Of a stretch of 64,000 nucleotides of DNA, positions 36,982 through 45,898 are shown piece by piece; the first letter of the stretch is position 1, and every line of letters starts with the position of its first letter. Location of the stretch: the NCBI RefSeq assembly GCF_021538895.1, contig NZ_JADDRL010000030.1, positions 1-64,000 on the forward strand, read 5' to 3'. Both the position numbers and the translations under genes were made by a program. The notes beneath the pieces were generated by a model, which was not told where the DNA came from, did not search any database, and was given only the letters and a program-made list of their open reading frames with translations. The stretch is from Streptomyces olivochromogenes. GTDB lineage: Bacteria > Actinomycetota > Actinomycetes > Streptomycetales > Streptomycetaceae.

Positions 36982-37257
36982 ATGCCTATGTATCCGTCGC
37001 TGGCCTGTGCTCTGGCCGAGGCTTTGGTGGATGTCCTCTGGTTCGTTGAGGGGTGTTCGGACGAGCAGATGGATCCGGATGACGCGGTCAAGATCTTGGA
37101 GGGCGTCGCCCACCTGCTGACTCAGTTGTCGAACGACCAGCGAAGTGAGTTCATCGACCTGCTCGGGGGGATGGCTGCGGAAGAGACCAATCCTGCGCGC
37201 CGTGAGTTCTTGGAGGGCTTCCCTGCCAATATGGGGCTCGTCGAGGACGCCAGCTGA
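36982..37257 (+). CDS. small conserved hypothetical protein
   Basis: 91 residues, MPMYPSLACALAEALVDVLW then DDAVKILEGVAHLLTQLSND, and a terminal block ETNPARREFLEGFPANMGLV. It is acidic and helical, with GGGAGA 9 nt before the ATG. It resembles small intracellular Streptomyces proteins seen next to immunity-type genes, but I cannot name the family. It follows the truncated transposase and may have been exposed by that insertion. Confidence 0.6.
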   Translation: MPMYPSLACALAEALVDVLWFVEGCSDEQMDPDDAVKILEGVAHLLTQLSNDQRSEFIDLLGGMAAEETNPARREFLEGFPANMGLVEDAS

Positions 37258-37264
37258 CCTGGCT

Positions 37265-37440
37265 TCATGGGTAGAGCAAGACGCGTTGCGGAGGCGTTCG
37301 AATCCCGCACGGCCGAACATTCTGCCTCTTGAGCATCTTGATCCGGTTGACATGTCCCTCAACGACGCCGGAGTTCCAGGGTTGTGAGAGGCCGGCCATG
37401 ACGGCAACGAGGTCGCGTTCGAGGTGCTGGGCAGGCCGGT
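37265..37440 (-). pseudogene. ISL3 transposase C-terminal scar, second copy
   Basis: The reverse strand reads QHLERDLVAVMAGLSQPWNS then GVVEGHVNRIKMLKRQ and, after a frameshift, MFGRAGFERLRNASCST. It is homologous at the DNA level to the scar at 34455-34640 but diverged and frame-broken. It abuts an IstB scar, as the first copy does, so the pair of scars may have moved or been duplicated together. Confidence 0.75.
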
Positions 37441-37574
37441 GGTGGCGTCGCCATCGCCCCCGACGAGTCGCTCGGCTGCTGGACGAAGACATTCACCGAT
37501 CCTCGCTTCTGCGCAGCTGTCGTCGACCGCCTCACCTTCAACGGCACCATCATTGAGACCGGCATGGACTCCTA
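37441..37574 (+). pseudogene. IS21 helper (IstB-like) C-terminal scar 2
   Basis: The forward frame reads GGVAIAPDESLGCWTKTFTD then PRFCAAVVDRLTFNGTIIET and GMDS with a stop. It matches the IstB C-terminus better than scar 1, but ends early at a TAA where the family continues YRLA. Confidence 0.7.
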
Positions 37575-37950
37575 ATTCCTCGCTAACGGATCGTGGGAGC
37601 CAAGCCGCAGCTCTTGGTCCGTTCGAATGCCGGAGACGGCACTCGTAACGTTGGGGGCGTCCCATGGGCGTCGAACGGATGCCTGACTGACTCCTGACTC
37701 TTGATCCCTCGTCGTAGAGCGGCGGCGTTCGGCGTCTTCGGGACCCCAGCACTGTCAACACCACGCGCTTGAGCCCTCGTTGGTGTTGGTGATGCGAGGC
37801 CGCCACATGGAGACCTCTCGCTACGCCCGAGCCGTCCGAGCTCCAGCAATGGGCCGAGGCCCGTGGGGCGCGCTGGTGCCACGAACGGCTAGTGAGGTGG
37901 CGGACCAGCCAGTTGGTTGAGTCCTGGAATTAGGTCGCTGCGCGGCCCGC
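37575..37950. other. no gene seen
   Basis: Between the IstB scar and the IS110 remnant. Open frames exist on both strands without family sense. No repeats of note. Confidence 0.35.
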
Positions 37951-39250
37951 ATGTGCTCGCGACCAACTCAACACCGGGACATTCGGGAGGACATCTTGAT
38001 CTACTGCGGGATCGACTGGGCGGAACGAACCCCCGACGTCGCCCTGGTCGACGATGTCGGCACACTGATGGCCAGGCGGCACATCACCGACGACGCGGCC
38101 GGCTACAAGGTCCTGCTGGACCTGCTCGCCGAGTACGGAGACACCGAGGAGAACCCGATTCCGGTGGCGATCGAGACCAGTCGCGGCCTGCTCGTACCCG
38201 CGCTGCGGATTGGGAAGCGGCAGGTGTTCGCGATCAACCCGTTGGCCGCCGCCCGATACCCCGACCGGCACGCCGTCTCCCGCAAGAAGTCCGACCCTGG
38301 CGAAGCTCTCGTCCTGGCGAACATCCTCCGCATCGACATACATGCCCACCGACCCCTGCCCGATGACAGCGACCTGGTCCCGCGGTCCTGGCTCGGGCCC
38401 AGCAGGACGCCGTCTGGAATCGACAGCAGCTCGCCAACCAGCTTCGCTCCCTGCTGCGCGAGTACAACCCAGCCGTGTTAGCGGCTTGCGCCAGTTGGGA
38501 CAAGGGTCTGTGCCGCCCGGAGGTCCGTGAGCTCCTCAAGCTGGTCCCCACGCCGACCAGGGCCGCCCCTCCGACGCGCCCGCAGATCACGGCCGCGCTC
38601 AAACGAGCCGGCCGCAAGCGCGGTATCGAAGCCGAAGCCGAGCGGCTCCGCGAGGCATTCCGCCCGGACTGGGCCCACCAGCCGCCTCTGGTCGAGGACG
38701 CGCTGGGCAGGCAAATGCTCGCTCTCCTGGACCAGTTCATGGCCGCCTGCGCCGCCGCGGACGAACTCGCACAGGCGGTGGAGGAGGCCTTCTCGCAGCA
38801 TCCTGACGCGGAGATCATCCTCAGCTTCCAGGCCTCGGCACCCAGCTCGGTGCCCGTGTGCTTGCTGAGATCGGAGACGATCGCGCCCGGTTCGCCGACG
38901 TCCGTGGCCTGAAGGCCTACGCCGGCGCCTCACCCATCACCCGGGCCACCGCGAAGAAGTCGAGCATCACCCGGCGCTGGGTGAAGAACGACCGTCTCAA
39001 CCATGCGTCATATCTTTTCAACCATGCGGCATATCTTTGGGCTTTCGCCTCCCTGACGGCCTCCATCGGAGCCAAAGCCCACTACCGGCGCCGACGCGAC
39101 GAGCACTCCGACTGGCACGCCGCCGCCCAGCGCAATCTCTTCAACCGGCTGCTCGGCCAGCTCTACCACTGCCTCAAGAACCGCCGCCTGTTCGACGAAC
39201 TCGCTGCCTTCCCGCCTTCGGGCGAAGCCCTCGGTGCGGCGGCCGCATAG
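37951..39250 (+). pseudogene. IS110-family transposase with two frameshifts
   Basis: The DEDD-type N-terminus is intact (IYCGIDWAERTPDVALVDDV ... VAIETSRGLLVPALRIGKRQ ... RKKSDPGEALVLANILRID). A shift near 38385 moves the sense to the frame with AACASWDKGLCRPEVRELLK. A second near 38850 moves it to VLAEIGDDRARFADVRGLKA with YAGASPITRATAKKSSITRR, the IS116/IS110/IS902 C-terminal domain. A near-perfect 21-bp direct duplication at 38998-39038 adds seven residues inside the NHAAYLWAFAS motif. The element is nearly full length but dead. Confidence 0.88.
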
Positions 39251-39262
39251 GCCGAGGACCGA

Positions 39263-39652
39263 TCAAACCGGAGGTTTCACCCAGGGAGCCAGCCGTTCCC
39301 CGACTGCCAGATTCTCGCGCCAGTACCGGAAGACGGTTCCGAGGACGATGTCGAGCTGCCCGGCCGCGACCAGGCCCGAGGCTAGACTCGGCCCGCCCGC
39401 ATCGGCCTCGAAGGCAATCAGTACGGGAGGTGTCTCACCGATCTGCCGGGCAACGAGTCGGACCTCAGGCGTTGGCGCACGGAACACCGGGTCCTGGAAG
39501 GCGGCCGGGCACGTGACGAAGACCGGGTCGCTGAACACCAGCTCCAGGCGGTGGGCATACGAGATGTCGTGCCCGGCGCCCAGACGCAACCGCCCGGAGT
39601 CCCAGGCGACGATGTCCCAGTCCCACCATGACCCTTCGGGAAGCTCTATCAC
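39263..39652 (-). CDS. hypothetical protein
   Basis: 129 residues, GTG start at 39652, beginning MIELPEGSWWDWDIVAWDSG and rich in beta-strand patterns (RLRLGAGHDISYAHRLELVF, DIVLGTVFRYWRENLA). No signal or membrane segment. It follows the 76-residue gene on its right by 28 bp, so both probably form one transcript. I cannot assign a family; size and setting are compatible with an immunity protein. Confidence 0.6.
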   Translation of the reverse strand: MIELPEGSWWDWDIVAWDSGRLRLGAGHDISYAHRLELVFSDPVFVTCPAAFQDPVFRAPTPEVRLVARQIGETPPVLIAFEADAGGPSLASGLVAAGQLDIVLGTVFRYWRENLAVGERLAPWVKPPV

Positions 39653-39680
39653 GGCTCGTTGCCCGCTCTGGGCCGCGCCG

Positions 39681-39911
39681 TCAATCGGGAATCACCAGGC
39701 CAAGCTCACGAAGTCGCGGAAGGCAGACATCCAGGCACGCCTCCAGAGAGACGGCGTCCGTGCGGACCAGGAGATCACCCCGAAACGGAGCCCCGCTCGC
39801 GACGAAGGTCCAGGGCTGCGTCCCATCGCGCATGCGCTCGGCGTCGACCTTGAACAACACCGTCACACCCTGCTCCGCCAACGACTCCATGACCCGCGCT
39901 ACGTGCATCAC
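39681..39911 (-). CDS. small hypothetical protein
   Basis: 76 residues (MMHVARVMESLAEQGVTVLF, then RTDAVSLEACLDVCLPRLRE, ending LGLVIPD). Compact alpha/beta, soluble, with adjacent GTG and ATG starts. First gene of a probable two-gene transcript with the 129-residue protein. Function not recognised. Confidence 0.55.
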   Translation of the reverse strand: MMHVARVMESLAEQGVTVLFKVDAERMRDGTQPWTFVASGAPFRGDLLVRTDAVSLEACLDVCLPRLRELGLVIPD

Positions 39912-39991
39912 ATCCCAGCCTCTGCCTGAAATCGAACAGGCAGAAGGCTACACCGGCCTCCCACGACACCGGCTTGACCGCTTGGCACCGT

Positions 39992-40050
39992 GAGGTGTCT
40001 ACCGCCTCGCCAGCACCCGAGCCCGCGCCGAGCAGGTCGAAGCCGGCTTA
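39992..40050 (+). pseudogene. IS21 helper (IstB-like) C-terminal scar 3
   Basis: The forward strand reads VYRLASTRARAEQVEAGLLT, the extreme C-terminal tail of the same IstB family whose earlier residues appear in the scars at 35141 and 37441. Only about 20 codons survive. Confidence 0.55.
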
Positions 40051-40059
40051 CTGACATCT

Positions 40060-40456
40060 CCATGCTGGTCATCCGCCCTCCGAGCGGCGGGCCGGCAAGC
40101 GCCAGTCCAGGGGATATTCGGCGTGAGCATTTCGTGGGTGCAGCGGCGCAGTCCGCTGTTGGAGTCGACCGATGAAAGCCATGGCACCCGCTGAAGTAGG
40201 GCGCTGCGTTGATCGGTGCTCGGGTCGGTCAGGAGGGTGCGGAGCTCGTTGGGAACGGGGTCGTCGACCAGGCACAGCCAGGCGAGGCCGGCACCGCTGC
40301 GGACCTCGGGCGGTCGGCCTGGATCTGACCACAGACCCCAGGCCCACGCGGGAGCGTGTTCTTCCTGTGTTCGCGGCCGAGTTGGGCGATCGCCAGGATC
40401 AAGCTCTCCTGGGCCACCGGATCGTCTACTTCCGCCAGCCTGCGGTGCAGAGCCAC
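40060..40456 (-). pseudogene. HEAT-repeat protein fragment
   Basis: Two reverse frames: ALHRRLAEVDDPVAQESLIL with AIAQLGREH at the right, then RSGAGLAWLCLVDDPVPNEL and RTLLTDPSTDQRSALLQRVP, ending SSVDSNSGLRRCTHEML. The helix pairs match the HEAT-repeat proteins common near toxin/immunity genes in Streptomyces. A frameshift lies near 40370 and both ends are missing. Confidence 0.5.
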
Positions 40457-40527
40457 AACTCCGCCAAGTTCCGCTGCGACGACACCTTCTGGTCACGGGA
40501 CAACCGGACGCGTCTGAAGAAGGCGGG

Positions 40528-40905
40528 ATGCGCCTTCCCGGCTTCGCCCCCACCTTCAGCCTCTCCCACACCGACCCCAAGGTGAACGAGTCCGCCACCC
40601 ATATCGCCGACGCCCAGCGGGCCATCACCGGGCACCCGGGCGCTTCCACGCCGCTGCACCGCATCACCGACGAGAGAACCATCAGCAAGCACCGCAGCGC
40701 CATGTGCGGTCGGTCGCACGCCCCCTCGGGCAAGGACTGTGACGAGTACCCCTTTGCAGCCACCAAGGAAGGCGGCAACCCCCGTCGCGGGAGCATCCGC
40801 GTCATCTCGGCCGGCGACAACCGCACCGCCGACGCGCTGCTGGGCAGCTGCTACAAGAGCCAGCGAGTCCTCAACAGCGACGCCTACTATGTCCACATCA
40901 AGTAG
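40528..40905 (+). CDS. NucA/NucB-type nuclease domain, 5' part disrupted
   Basis: 125 residues from an ATG at 40528. CGRSHAPSGKDCDEYPFAAT followed by KEGG is the NucA/NucB active-site signature, and YKSQRVLNSDAYYVHI is the family C-terminus. The preceding sense (SAKFRCDDTFWSRDNRTRLK) lies in another forward frame, so an indel near 40530 separates this domain from the rest of what was probably a larger secreted toxin. Further upstream the sequence is replaced by a HEAT fragment. A strong hairpin follows the stop and then a DUF6924 gene. Confidence 0.65.
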   Translation: MRLPGFAPTFSLSHTDPKVNESATHIADAQRAITGHPGASTPLHRITDERTISKHRSAMCGRSHAPSGKDCDEYPFAATKEGGNPRRGSIRVISAGDNRTADALLGSCYKSQRVLNSDAYYVHIK

Positions 40906-40928
40906 GACTGCCGTAGCGCATCGATGAT

Positions 40929-40966
40929 CTGGGTGCTGCCCCCAACCGATTGGGAGCAGCACCCAG
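40929..40966 (+). terminator. perfect 11-bp stem hairpin
   Basis: CTGGGTGCTGC at 40929-40939 pairs perfectly with GCAGCACCCAG at 40956-40966, with extra pairing in the 16-nt loop. It lies 24 bp after the NucA/NucB stop and before the next gene. No T-run follows, as is usual in Streptomyces. Confidence 0.7.
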
Positions 40967-41005
40967 CGCCGTACACGGGGAAGGCGAGACGGAGTTGAAG
41001 ACGGC

Positions 41006-41998
41006 GTGACCACCGAGACCAAGGACCTCTACGTCGAAGACCATGATCTACTGATCGACCCCATGCTCCAGGGCGTCATCGAGTTTCCCGAGCACTCCGG
41101 CATCACCAACACCCTCATCGGCTTCCACAAGGACTTCGGCACCATCCTGACCGGCTTCGAACGCGGCTATCTCCGCATCACCGTCGAGATCCACGCCGAA
41201 CAGCCCGCACTGGACACGGACGGCTGGGACGACGTCCTCGACATCTCCGCCGATTTCACCCGCGGCCAGGCCTTCGTCGCCAGCTATGACAAAGCATTCA
41301 CCACCAACCTCGCATTCGACGGCGCCGGAACCTACCGGATCCGCACCCACGCACGGGGCCGTGCCGACGCCAAGAACGCCGCCCTGCCCCGCCAGCCCCG
41401 GCCCTCCAAGGCCCGCCCTCCCTCCGAGACATATCTCGTCCAGGTGTGGAAGGCCCCCACTGCCCCCGAGCAGATCCACAAGAGCAGCAACCACACCACC
41501 CTTCCCGCAGCCGACTACACCGGCCCCAGCACCTCGCCCTACCAGCCGGCCGTCGACGCCCCCACAATCCATTCCGAGGGCGGCGGGATCGTCCTCGTCC
41601 GCACCTGCTTCACCGCACCCCAGGCGTGGCACCGCCTGCAGGACTTGATCGACAACGGCTCCGAGGACGGCGGCGGCATCGACGTCACACCCATCGACGA
41701 CACCGCCTACGACGGCCTGACCGAAGACCAGTTGCGCACCTTGATCGGCCGTGACGAGGACGACTGGCCCCACCACACCGTCCTTTTCATCGCCGATCAG
41801 CAAGCCTTCGCCTCCCCCGACCTGCCGCTGCTCGCCGTCGACAACCCACCCGGTCAACCCGCGCCGTCCTTCCGTATCCCACGGGAGTACCTGGAGAGCT
41901 TCGTGGTGAACATGGACCTGGGAAACACCGACTTCGGCGAGTGGTCCCGGGACGCAGGTGACGACGGCATCTACCGAGAACCCGCCGAAGGCGCATAG
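41006..41998 (+). CDS. DUF6924-domain protein, likely immunity protein
   Basis: 330 residues from a GTG at 41006. The first 160 residues are beta-rich and acidic (LIDPMLQGVIEFPEHSGITN). The C-terminal 150 residues fit DUF6924: IVLVRTCFTAPQAWHRLQDL, DTAYDGLTEDQL, VLFIADQQAF, LLAVDNPPGQPAPSFRIP, FVVNMDLGNTDFGEW. Position directly after a NucA/NucB nuclease remnant suggests it is, or was, the cognate immunity factor. The two-domain architecture might protect against more than one toxin. A hairpin follows 64 bp downstream. Confidence 0.7.
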   Translation: MTTETKDLYVEDHDLLIDPMLQGVIEFPEHSGITNTLIGFHKDFGTILTGFERGYLRITVEIHAEQPALDTDGWDDVLDISADFTRGQAFVASYDKAFTTNLAFDGAGTYRIRTHARGRADAKNAALPRQPRPSKARPPSETYLVQVWKAPTAPEQIHKSSNHTTLPAADYTGPSTSPYQPAVDAPTIHSEGGGIVLVRTCFTAPQAWHRLQDLIDNGSEDGGGIDVTPIDDTAYDGLTEDQLRTLIGRDEDDWPHHTVLFIADQQAFASPDLPLLAVDNPPGQPAPSFRIPREYLESFVVNMDLGNTDFGEWSRDAGDDGIYREPAEGA

Positions 41999-41999
41999 G

Positions 42000-42546
42000 C
42001 GGGAAGGGGCGCGATAGGGGATGGACCGGAAGCGTTGAGACTCGCTGGCTGCCCGGGCTGCTGCCCGTCTGACGGGCACCCGTGACAGTGGGCTGCCTAC
42101 CGCTTGTGCTCCGCCCTCACCCACGACCTCTCGGCCGCCAAGCAGCGCATAGCGGACCTGGGGGTAGCGCTGGGCGTCCCCGTCACCGTCCGTCGATTCT
42201 GGAATGCCGACGACACCTGAACCGGTCCGCGGGTTCACAGCGGACCGGGGGGCCAAATGGCGGCGCAGCACCGCGTTCTCGTACCGCGACACGCGCATCT
42301 CCGCGTCCTTTGCCGCCTCACTGAGGGGCCGTACAGGAGGCGGCGGGCCCTGCCCGCGTCGAGGCGCGTAGCGAGAATCGCCTTCGCGAATCTCGCGCGA
42401 AGCGCTTCGTGGGGTTTCGCGAGCCGTAGACCCCGGCGCTGGCAGATCTTCCCGCTCGTCCGACGAAATCCCAGGTCAGGCGGACATCTGGTCATGTGTC
42501 AGGTGGCGCAACACTTCAGCAACACCGCTTTCCCTACCAGATAGGT
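42000..42546. other. intergenic with hairpins and small IS scars
   Basis: TGCCCGTC/GACGGGCA at 42062-42078 forms a likely terminator for the DUF6924 gene. A second hairpin (CTTCGCG/CGCGAAG, 42382-42402) lies in a stretch rich in CGCGAA words. The reverse strand near 42240-42298 reads VSRYENAVLRRHLAP, a scrap of an integrase-core transposase N-terminus. No intact gene. Confidence 0.45.
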
Positions 42547-42547
42547 A
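42535..42547. promoter_or_regulatory. candidate operator of the GntR/HutC regulator
   Basis: TACCAGATAGGTA is an imperfect palindrome (TACC-N5-GGTA) touching the first possible start codon of the regulator gene. Its position fits autoregulation by a GntR-type dimer. No second copy was seen before the ferredoxin gene. Confidence 0.35.
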
Positions 42548-42558
42548 TGGTCCGAAGC

Positions 42559-43347
42559 ATGTCAGCCACCGACCGCGTCCGAGACCACGCCGGCCAGGGC
42601 GCGACCACCGTCGCCGCCCACCGCGCGCGGCGGCGGCTGCGTGCGGACCGGGCACGCCAGCTCGCCGACCTGCTCCGCCACCAGCTCCTGGCCGGGGGGT
42701 TCCCCGACGGCGCGCTTCCTCACGAGACGACCCTCGCCACGGACTACAGCGCCTCCCGCAACACCGTTCGCCAGGCCCTCGACCTTCTGCGCGCCGAGGG
42801 CCTGGTGGAACGCCTCCCCGGCGTCGGCACGGTCGTCGTGGCCCAGAAGTACCCCCACGGACTCGACCGCCTGATGGGCCTCGCGGAAACCCTGCGCGAA
42901 CACGGCCGTGTCACCAACGAGGTGCGCACCGTGGGCCCCGTCCCCGCCCCGGCCCCGGTGGCCGACCGCCTGCGCCTCCCACCCGGCACCGACGTCCTCT
43001 ACATCGAACGTCTGCGCCGGCTGAACGGCCTTCCCCTGTCCCTCGACCTCACCTACGTTCCCCTGGACCTCGGCACCGCCCTGCTCGGCGAGGACCTGGA
43101 GAACACCGACATCTTCCGGCTCCTGGAGTCCCTCACGGGCCGGCGCCTCGGTCACGCCGAGATCAGCCTCGAGGCGGTCAACGCGGACGCCCACTCCGCC
43201 GCCGTACTGCAGGCACCGCGCGGTGCGGCCGTCCTGATGCTGGAACGCCTCACGTACCTCGCCGACGGGCGGCCCGTCGACCTGGAGTTCATCCGCTTCC
43301 GCGGCGACCGTATCTCGATGAGCGGTCTGCTGCACCGGTCCCTGTAA
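42559..43347 (+). CDS. GntR/HutC family transcriptional regulator
   Basis: 262 residues from the ATG at 42559 (another ATG at 42547). The winged-helix domain is clear: ADLLRHQLLAGGFPDGALPH, SASRNTVRQALDLLRAEGLV, ERLPGVGTVVV. The UTRA ligand domain follows (DVLYIERLRRLNGLPLSLDL ... AVLMLERLTYLADGRPVDLE). It heads a tightly packed operon for a ferredoxin, an ABC importer and a flavoprotein, so its ligand is presumably the imported compound or its product. Confidence 0.9.
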   Translation: MSATDRVRDHAGQGATTVAAHRARRRLRADRARQLADLLRHQLLAGGFPDGALPHETTLATDYSASRNTVRQALDLLRAEGLVERLPGVGTVVVAQKYPHGLDRLMGLAETLREHGRVTNEVRTVGPVPAPAPVADRLRLPPGTDVLYIERLRRLNGLPLSLDLTYVPLDLGTALLGEDLENTDIFRLLESLTGRRLGHAEISLEAVNADAHSAAVLQAPRGAAVLMLERLTYLADGRPVDLEFIRFRGDRISMSGLLHRSL

Positions 43348-43380
43348 ACACCCCTCTCACGCACATTCCCGGAGACAGCC

Positions 43381-43608
43381 ATGCCCTTGGCGCCCCAGCG
43401 GGCCGACGTGCCCGTGACCATCGACGAGTCGAAGTGCATCGACGGCTGCACGCTCTGCGTGGACATGTGCCCGCTGGACTCCCTCGCCATCGACGACAGC
43501 ACCGGCAAGGCGTACATGCACGTCGACGAGTGCTGGTACTGCGGCCCGTGCGCGGCCCGCTGTCCCACCGGAGCCGTCACGGTCAACATGCCCTACCTGC
43601 TCCGGTGA
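43381..43608 (+). CDS. two-[4Fe-4S] ferredoxin (AprB-like partner)
   Basis: 75 residues with two cluster motifs: KCIDGCTLCVDMCPLD (C-x3-C-x2-C-x3-CP) and ECWYCGPCAARCPTGA (C-x2-C-x2-C-x3-CP). The arrangement and the terminal hydrophobic tail resemble the beta subunit of adenylylsulfate reductase and other small electron carriers. It lies 33 bp after the regulator and 14 bp before the binding protein. It probably delivers electrons to the flavoprotein encoded at the end of the operon. Confidence 0.9.
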   Translation: MPLAPQRADVPVTIDESKCIDGCTLCVDMCPLDSLAIDDSTGKAYMHVDECWYCGPCAARCPTGAVTVNMPYLLR

Positions 43609-43622
43609 AAGGCCACACCCCT

Positions 43623-44969
43623 ATGAAACGCACAGCAGTCGCCACAGCCGCCGCCCTGCTCCTCGCGCCGCTCACTGCCTGCGGCGGCAACGCCGCGGCC
43701 GGAGGTGCCGGCTCCACCGTCACGGTCACCGTCGGCTACCAGTCCAAGACCATCAACACCGTCACCGCGGGAACGCTCCTGCGCTCCCTCGGCTACTTCG
43801 AGAAGGAGCTGAACTCCCTCGGCGACGGCCGCACGTACAAGGTCGACTGGCAGGACTACGCCACCGGCGCCCCCATCACCGCGCAGATGACCGCCGGGAA
43901 GATCGACATCGGCTCGATGGGCGACTTCCCCCTGCTCATCAACGCCGCCCGCGGCAAGCAGCTGAACCGCCCCACCCGCCTGGTCTCCGTCACCGGCTAC
44001 AACCTCCGCGGCGGCCTCAACACCATCGTCACGGCCCCCGACTCCAAGCTCACCTCCCTGAAGGACCTGAAGGGCAAGAAGGTCTCCACGAGCGTCGGCT
44101 CCGCCGCAGACGGCACACTCGTACGAGCCCTGCAACGCAGCGGCATCGATCCGAACGACGGCGTCGAGAAGCTCAACCAGCAGCCCGCCGTCGGCGCGTC
44201 GGCCCTGGCGGCGGGCAGCACGGACGCACTCTCGCAGTTCGTCGCCTGGCCCGGTCTGCTCGCCTACCAGGGCAAGGCGAAGGCCCTGTACGACGGCGCC
44301 CAGCTGAACCTGCCCACCTTTCACGGCGTCACCGCCCGCGAAGACTTCGCGAAGAAGAGCCCTGCCGTGCTGAAGGCCTTCCTGAAGGCCCAGGCAGAGG
44401 CGACCGACTACCTCAACGCCCATCCCGTGACCGCCGCCGAGAACGTCGCGAAGGCCACCGGCCTGCCCGCCGAGGTCGTCTACCTCTACAACGGCGCCCA
44501 CGGCATCTCCACCTTCGACCCGGCCGTCAAGCCGCAGCTCGTCTCCGCGCTCAAGCAGGACGTGTCGGTCCTGAAGGCGGCAAAGCTGACCGGTGATGTG
44601 GACGTGGACGCCTTCGTCGACGACCAGTACGTGAAGAAGGCTCTCGGGGCGTCGTACGCCAAGCAGCTCGCCGCTACTCCCCCGGCTGCCGCGAGCGAGG
44701 CATGGCCGGAGGGCGCCGAGGAGACCAAGGCCTTCAAGTCCCCTGCGGAGCTCCTGAGGTACGTGGTCGCCCACCGCGACGGCATCCGCGCCGCCTACGT
44801 CCCCGACGCCACTACCGGCACCGTGTGGTTCGCGGACAAGGCGGTGTGGGTGGCCGACGGAGACCAGTTCCTGCCGTTCGTCGCCCCGGCGACGGCGCAG
44901 GCGTACGTCTCCGCGCACGGCGGCTCCCGCGTCATCACCTACGCCGACGCGCTGGAGCGTGCCGCATGA
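43623..44969 (+). CDS. ABC transporter substrate-binding lipoprotein (SsuA/TauA-like)
   Basis: 448 residues. The lipobox APLTAC places the lipid Cys at residue 20. KSTINT-like start VTVTVGYQSKTINTVTAGTL, AQMTAGKIDIGSMGDFPLLI and DLKGKKVSTSVGSAADGTLV are typical of nitrate/sulfonate/taurine (NitT/TauT) binding proteins. It is longer than the usual 320-340 residues because of a C-terminal extension of about 100 residues (SPAELLRYVVAHRDGIRAAY). The stop overlaps the permease start as ATGA. Ligand not readable; the family and the partner enzymes suggest an organosulfur compound. Confidence 0.88.
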   Translation: MKRTAVATAAALLLAPLTACGGNAAAGGAGSTVTVTVGYQSKTINTVTAGTLLRSLGYFEKELNSLGDGRTYKVDWQDYATGAPITAQMTAGKIDIGSMGDFPLLINAARGKQLNRPTRLVSVTGYNLRGGLNTIVTAPDSKLTSLKDLKGKKVSTSVGSAADGTLVRALQRSGIDPNDGVEKLNQQPAVGASALAAGSTDALSQFVAWPGLLAYQGKAKALYDGAQLNLPTFHGVTAREDFAKKSPAVLKAFLKAQAEATDYLNAHPVTAAENVAKATGLPAEVVYLYNGAHGISTFDPAVKPQLVSALKQDVSVLKAAKLTGDVDVDAFVDDQYVKKALGASYAKQLAATPPAAASEAWPEGAEETKAFKSPAELLRYVVAHRDGIRAAYVPDATTGTVWFADKAVWVADGDQFLPFVAPATAQAYVSAHGGSRVITYADALERAA

Positions 44970-45898
44970 GCCGGTCCGCGCCGCGAGCGGGCCGGTACCG
45001 TCGACCGTTCCCGCCGATCGGCCGGTATGCGCTGCGGGTCGCCGCCCTCGCGGCCGCCCTCGGCCTCTGGCAGCTCCTGACCGGCCTGGACGTCGACCTG
45101 TGGCTGCGCTTCTCGCAGTTCCCCACGGTCACCGACGTCGCCCACGCCTTCGCCGACCGCCTCTTGGGGGCGGACTACTGGACGGACCTCACCGACAGCC
45201 TCACCCGCATCCTCACCGGCTTCCTGCTGGCTGCGGTGGTGGGCGTAGCGGTGGGCGTGCTCGTGGCCCGTTCCCGGCTCGCCGAGGACCTGCTGGGCCC
45301 GCTGCTGGAAGTGGTCCGCCCGATCCCGGCGATCGCCCTGGTCCCCGTCGCGATCCTCCTCTTCCCCTCCAACGAACAGGGCATCGTCTTCATCACCTTC
45401 ACCGCCGCCTTCTTCCCGATCCTGGTCTCCACCCGGCACGCCGTCCGCGCGCTGACCCCCGTGTGGGAGGAGGCCGTGCTCACGATGGGCGGCGGCCAGT
45501 GGCGGATTCTCGGCTCGGTCGTCCTTCCGGGCGCACTGCCCGGCATCTTCGGCGGCCTGTCGGTCGGCCTCGGTGTCTCGTGGATCTGTGTGATCTCCGC
45601 CGAGATGATCTCCGGCCAGTACGGTGTCGGCTACCGCACCTGGCAGGACTACACGATCGTCAACTACCCCGGCGTCTTCGTCGGAATGGTCACGATCGGC
45701 GTCCTGGGCTGGCTCACCTCCACCGCGGTGGAACTCCTGGGCCGACGCCTGACCCGGTGGCTGCCGCGTACGTCGTACGTCCCCGGAGCCCGGCCGGCGG
45801 CACCGCGCGCGCCCGTGCCCGCCCGGCAGGCCCCCACCGCCGCGCACACCGACCAGCCCTCCGACACCGAGGAGGCACGAGATGAGCACCTCGTCTGA
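44966..45898 (+). CDS. ABC transporter permease (SsuC/TauC-like)
   Basis: 310 residues with about six membrane helices and the inner-membrane-component signature EEAVLTMGGGQWRILGSVVL (EAA motif). Additional family blocks are GVLVARSRLAEDLLGPLLEV and GVSWICVISAEMISGQYGVG. The C-terminal tail is Pro/Ala-rich and overlaps the ATPase gene by 17 bp. It forms the importer with the lipoprotein before it and the ATPase after it. Confidence 0.9.
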   Translation: MSRSAPRAGRYRRPFPPIGRYALRVAALAAALGLWQLLTGLDVDLWLRFSQFPTVTDVAHAFADRLLGADYWTDLTDSLTRILTGFLLAAVVGVAVGVLVARSRLAEDLLGPLLEVVRPIPAIALVPVAILLFPSNEQGIVFITFTAAFFPILVSTRHAVRALTPVWEEAVLTMGGGQWRILGSVVLPGALPGIFGGLSVGLGVSWICVISAEMISGQYGVGYRTWQDYTIVNYPGVFVGMVTIGVLGWLTSTAVELLGRRLTRWLPRTSYVPGARPAAPRAPVPARQAPTAAHTDQPSDTEEARDEHLV

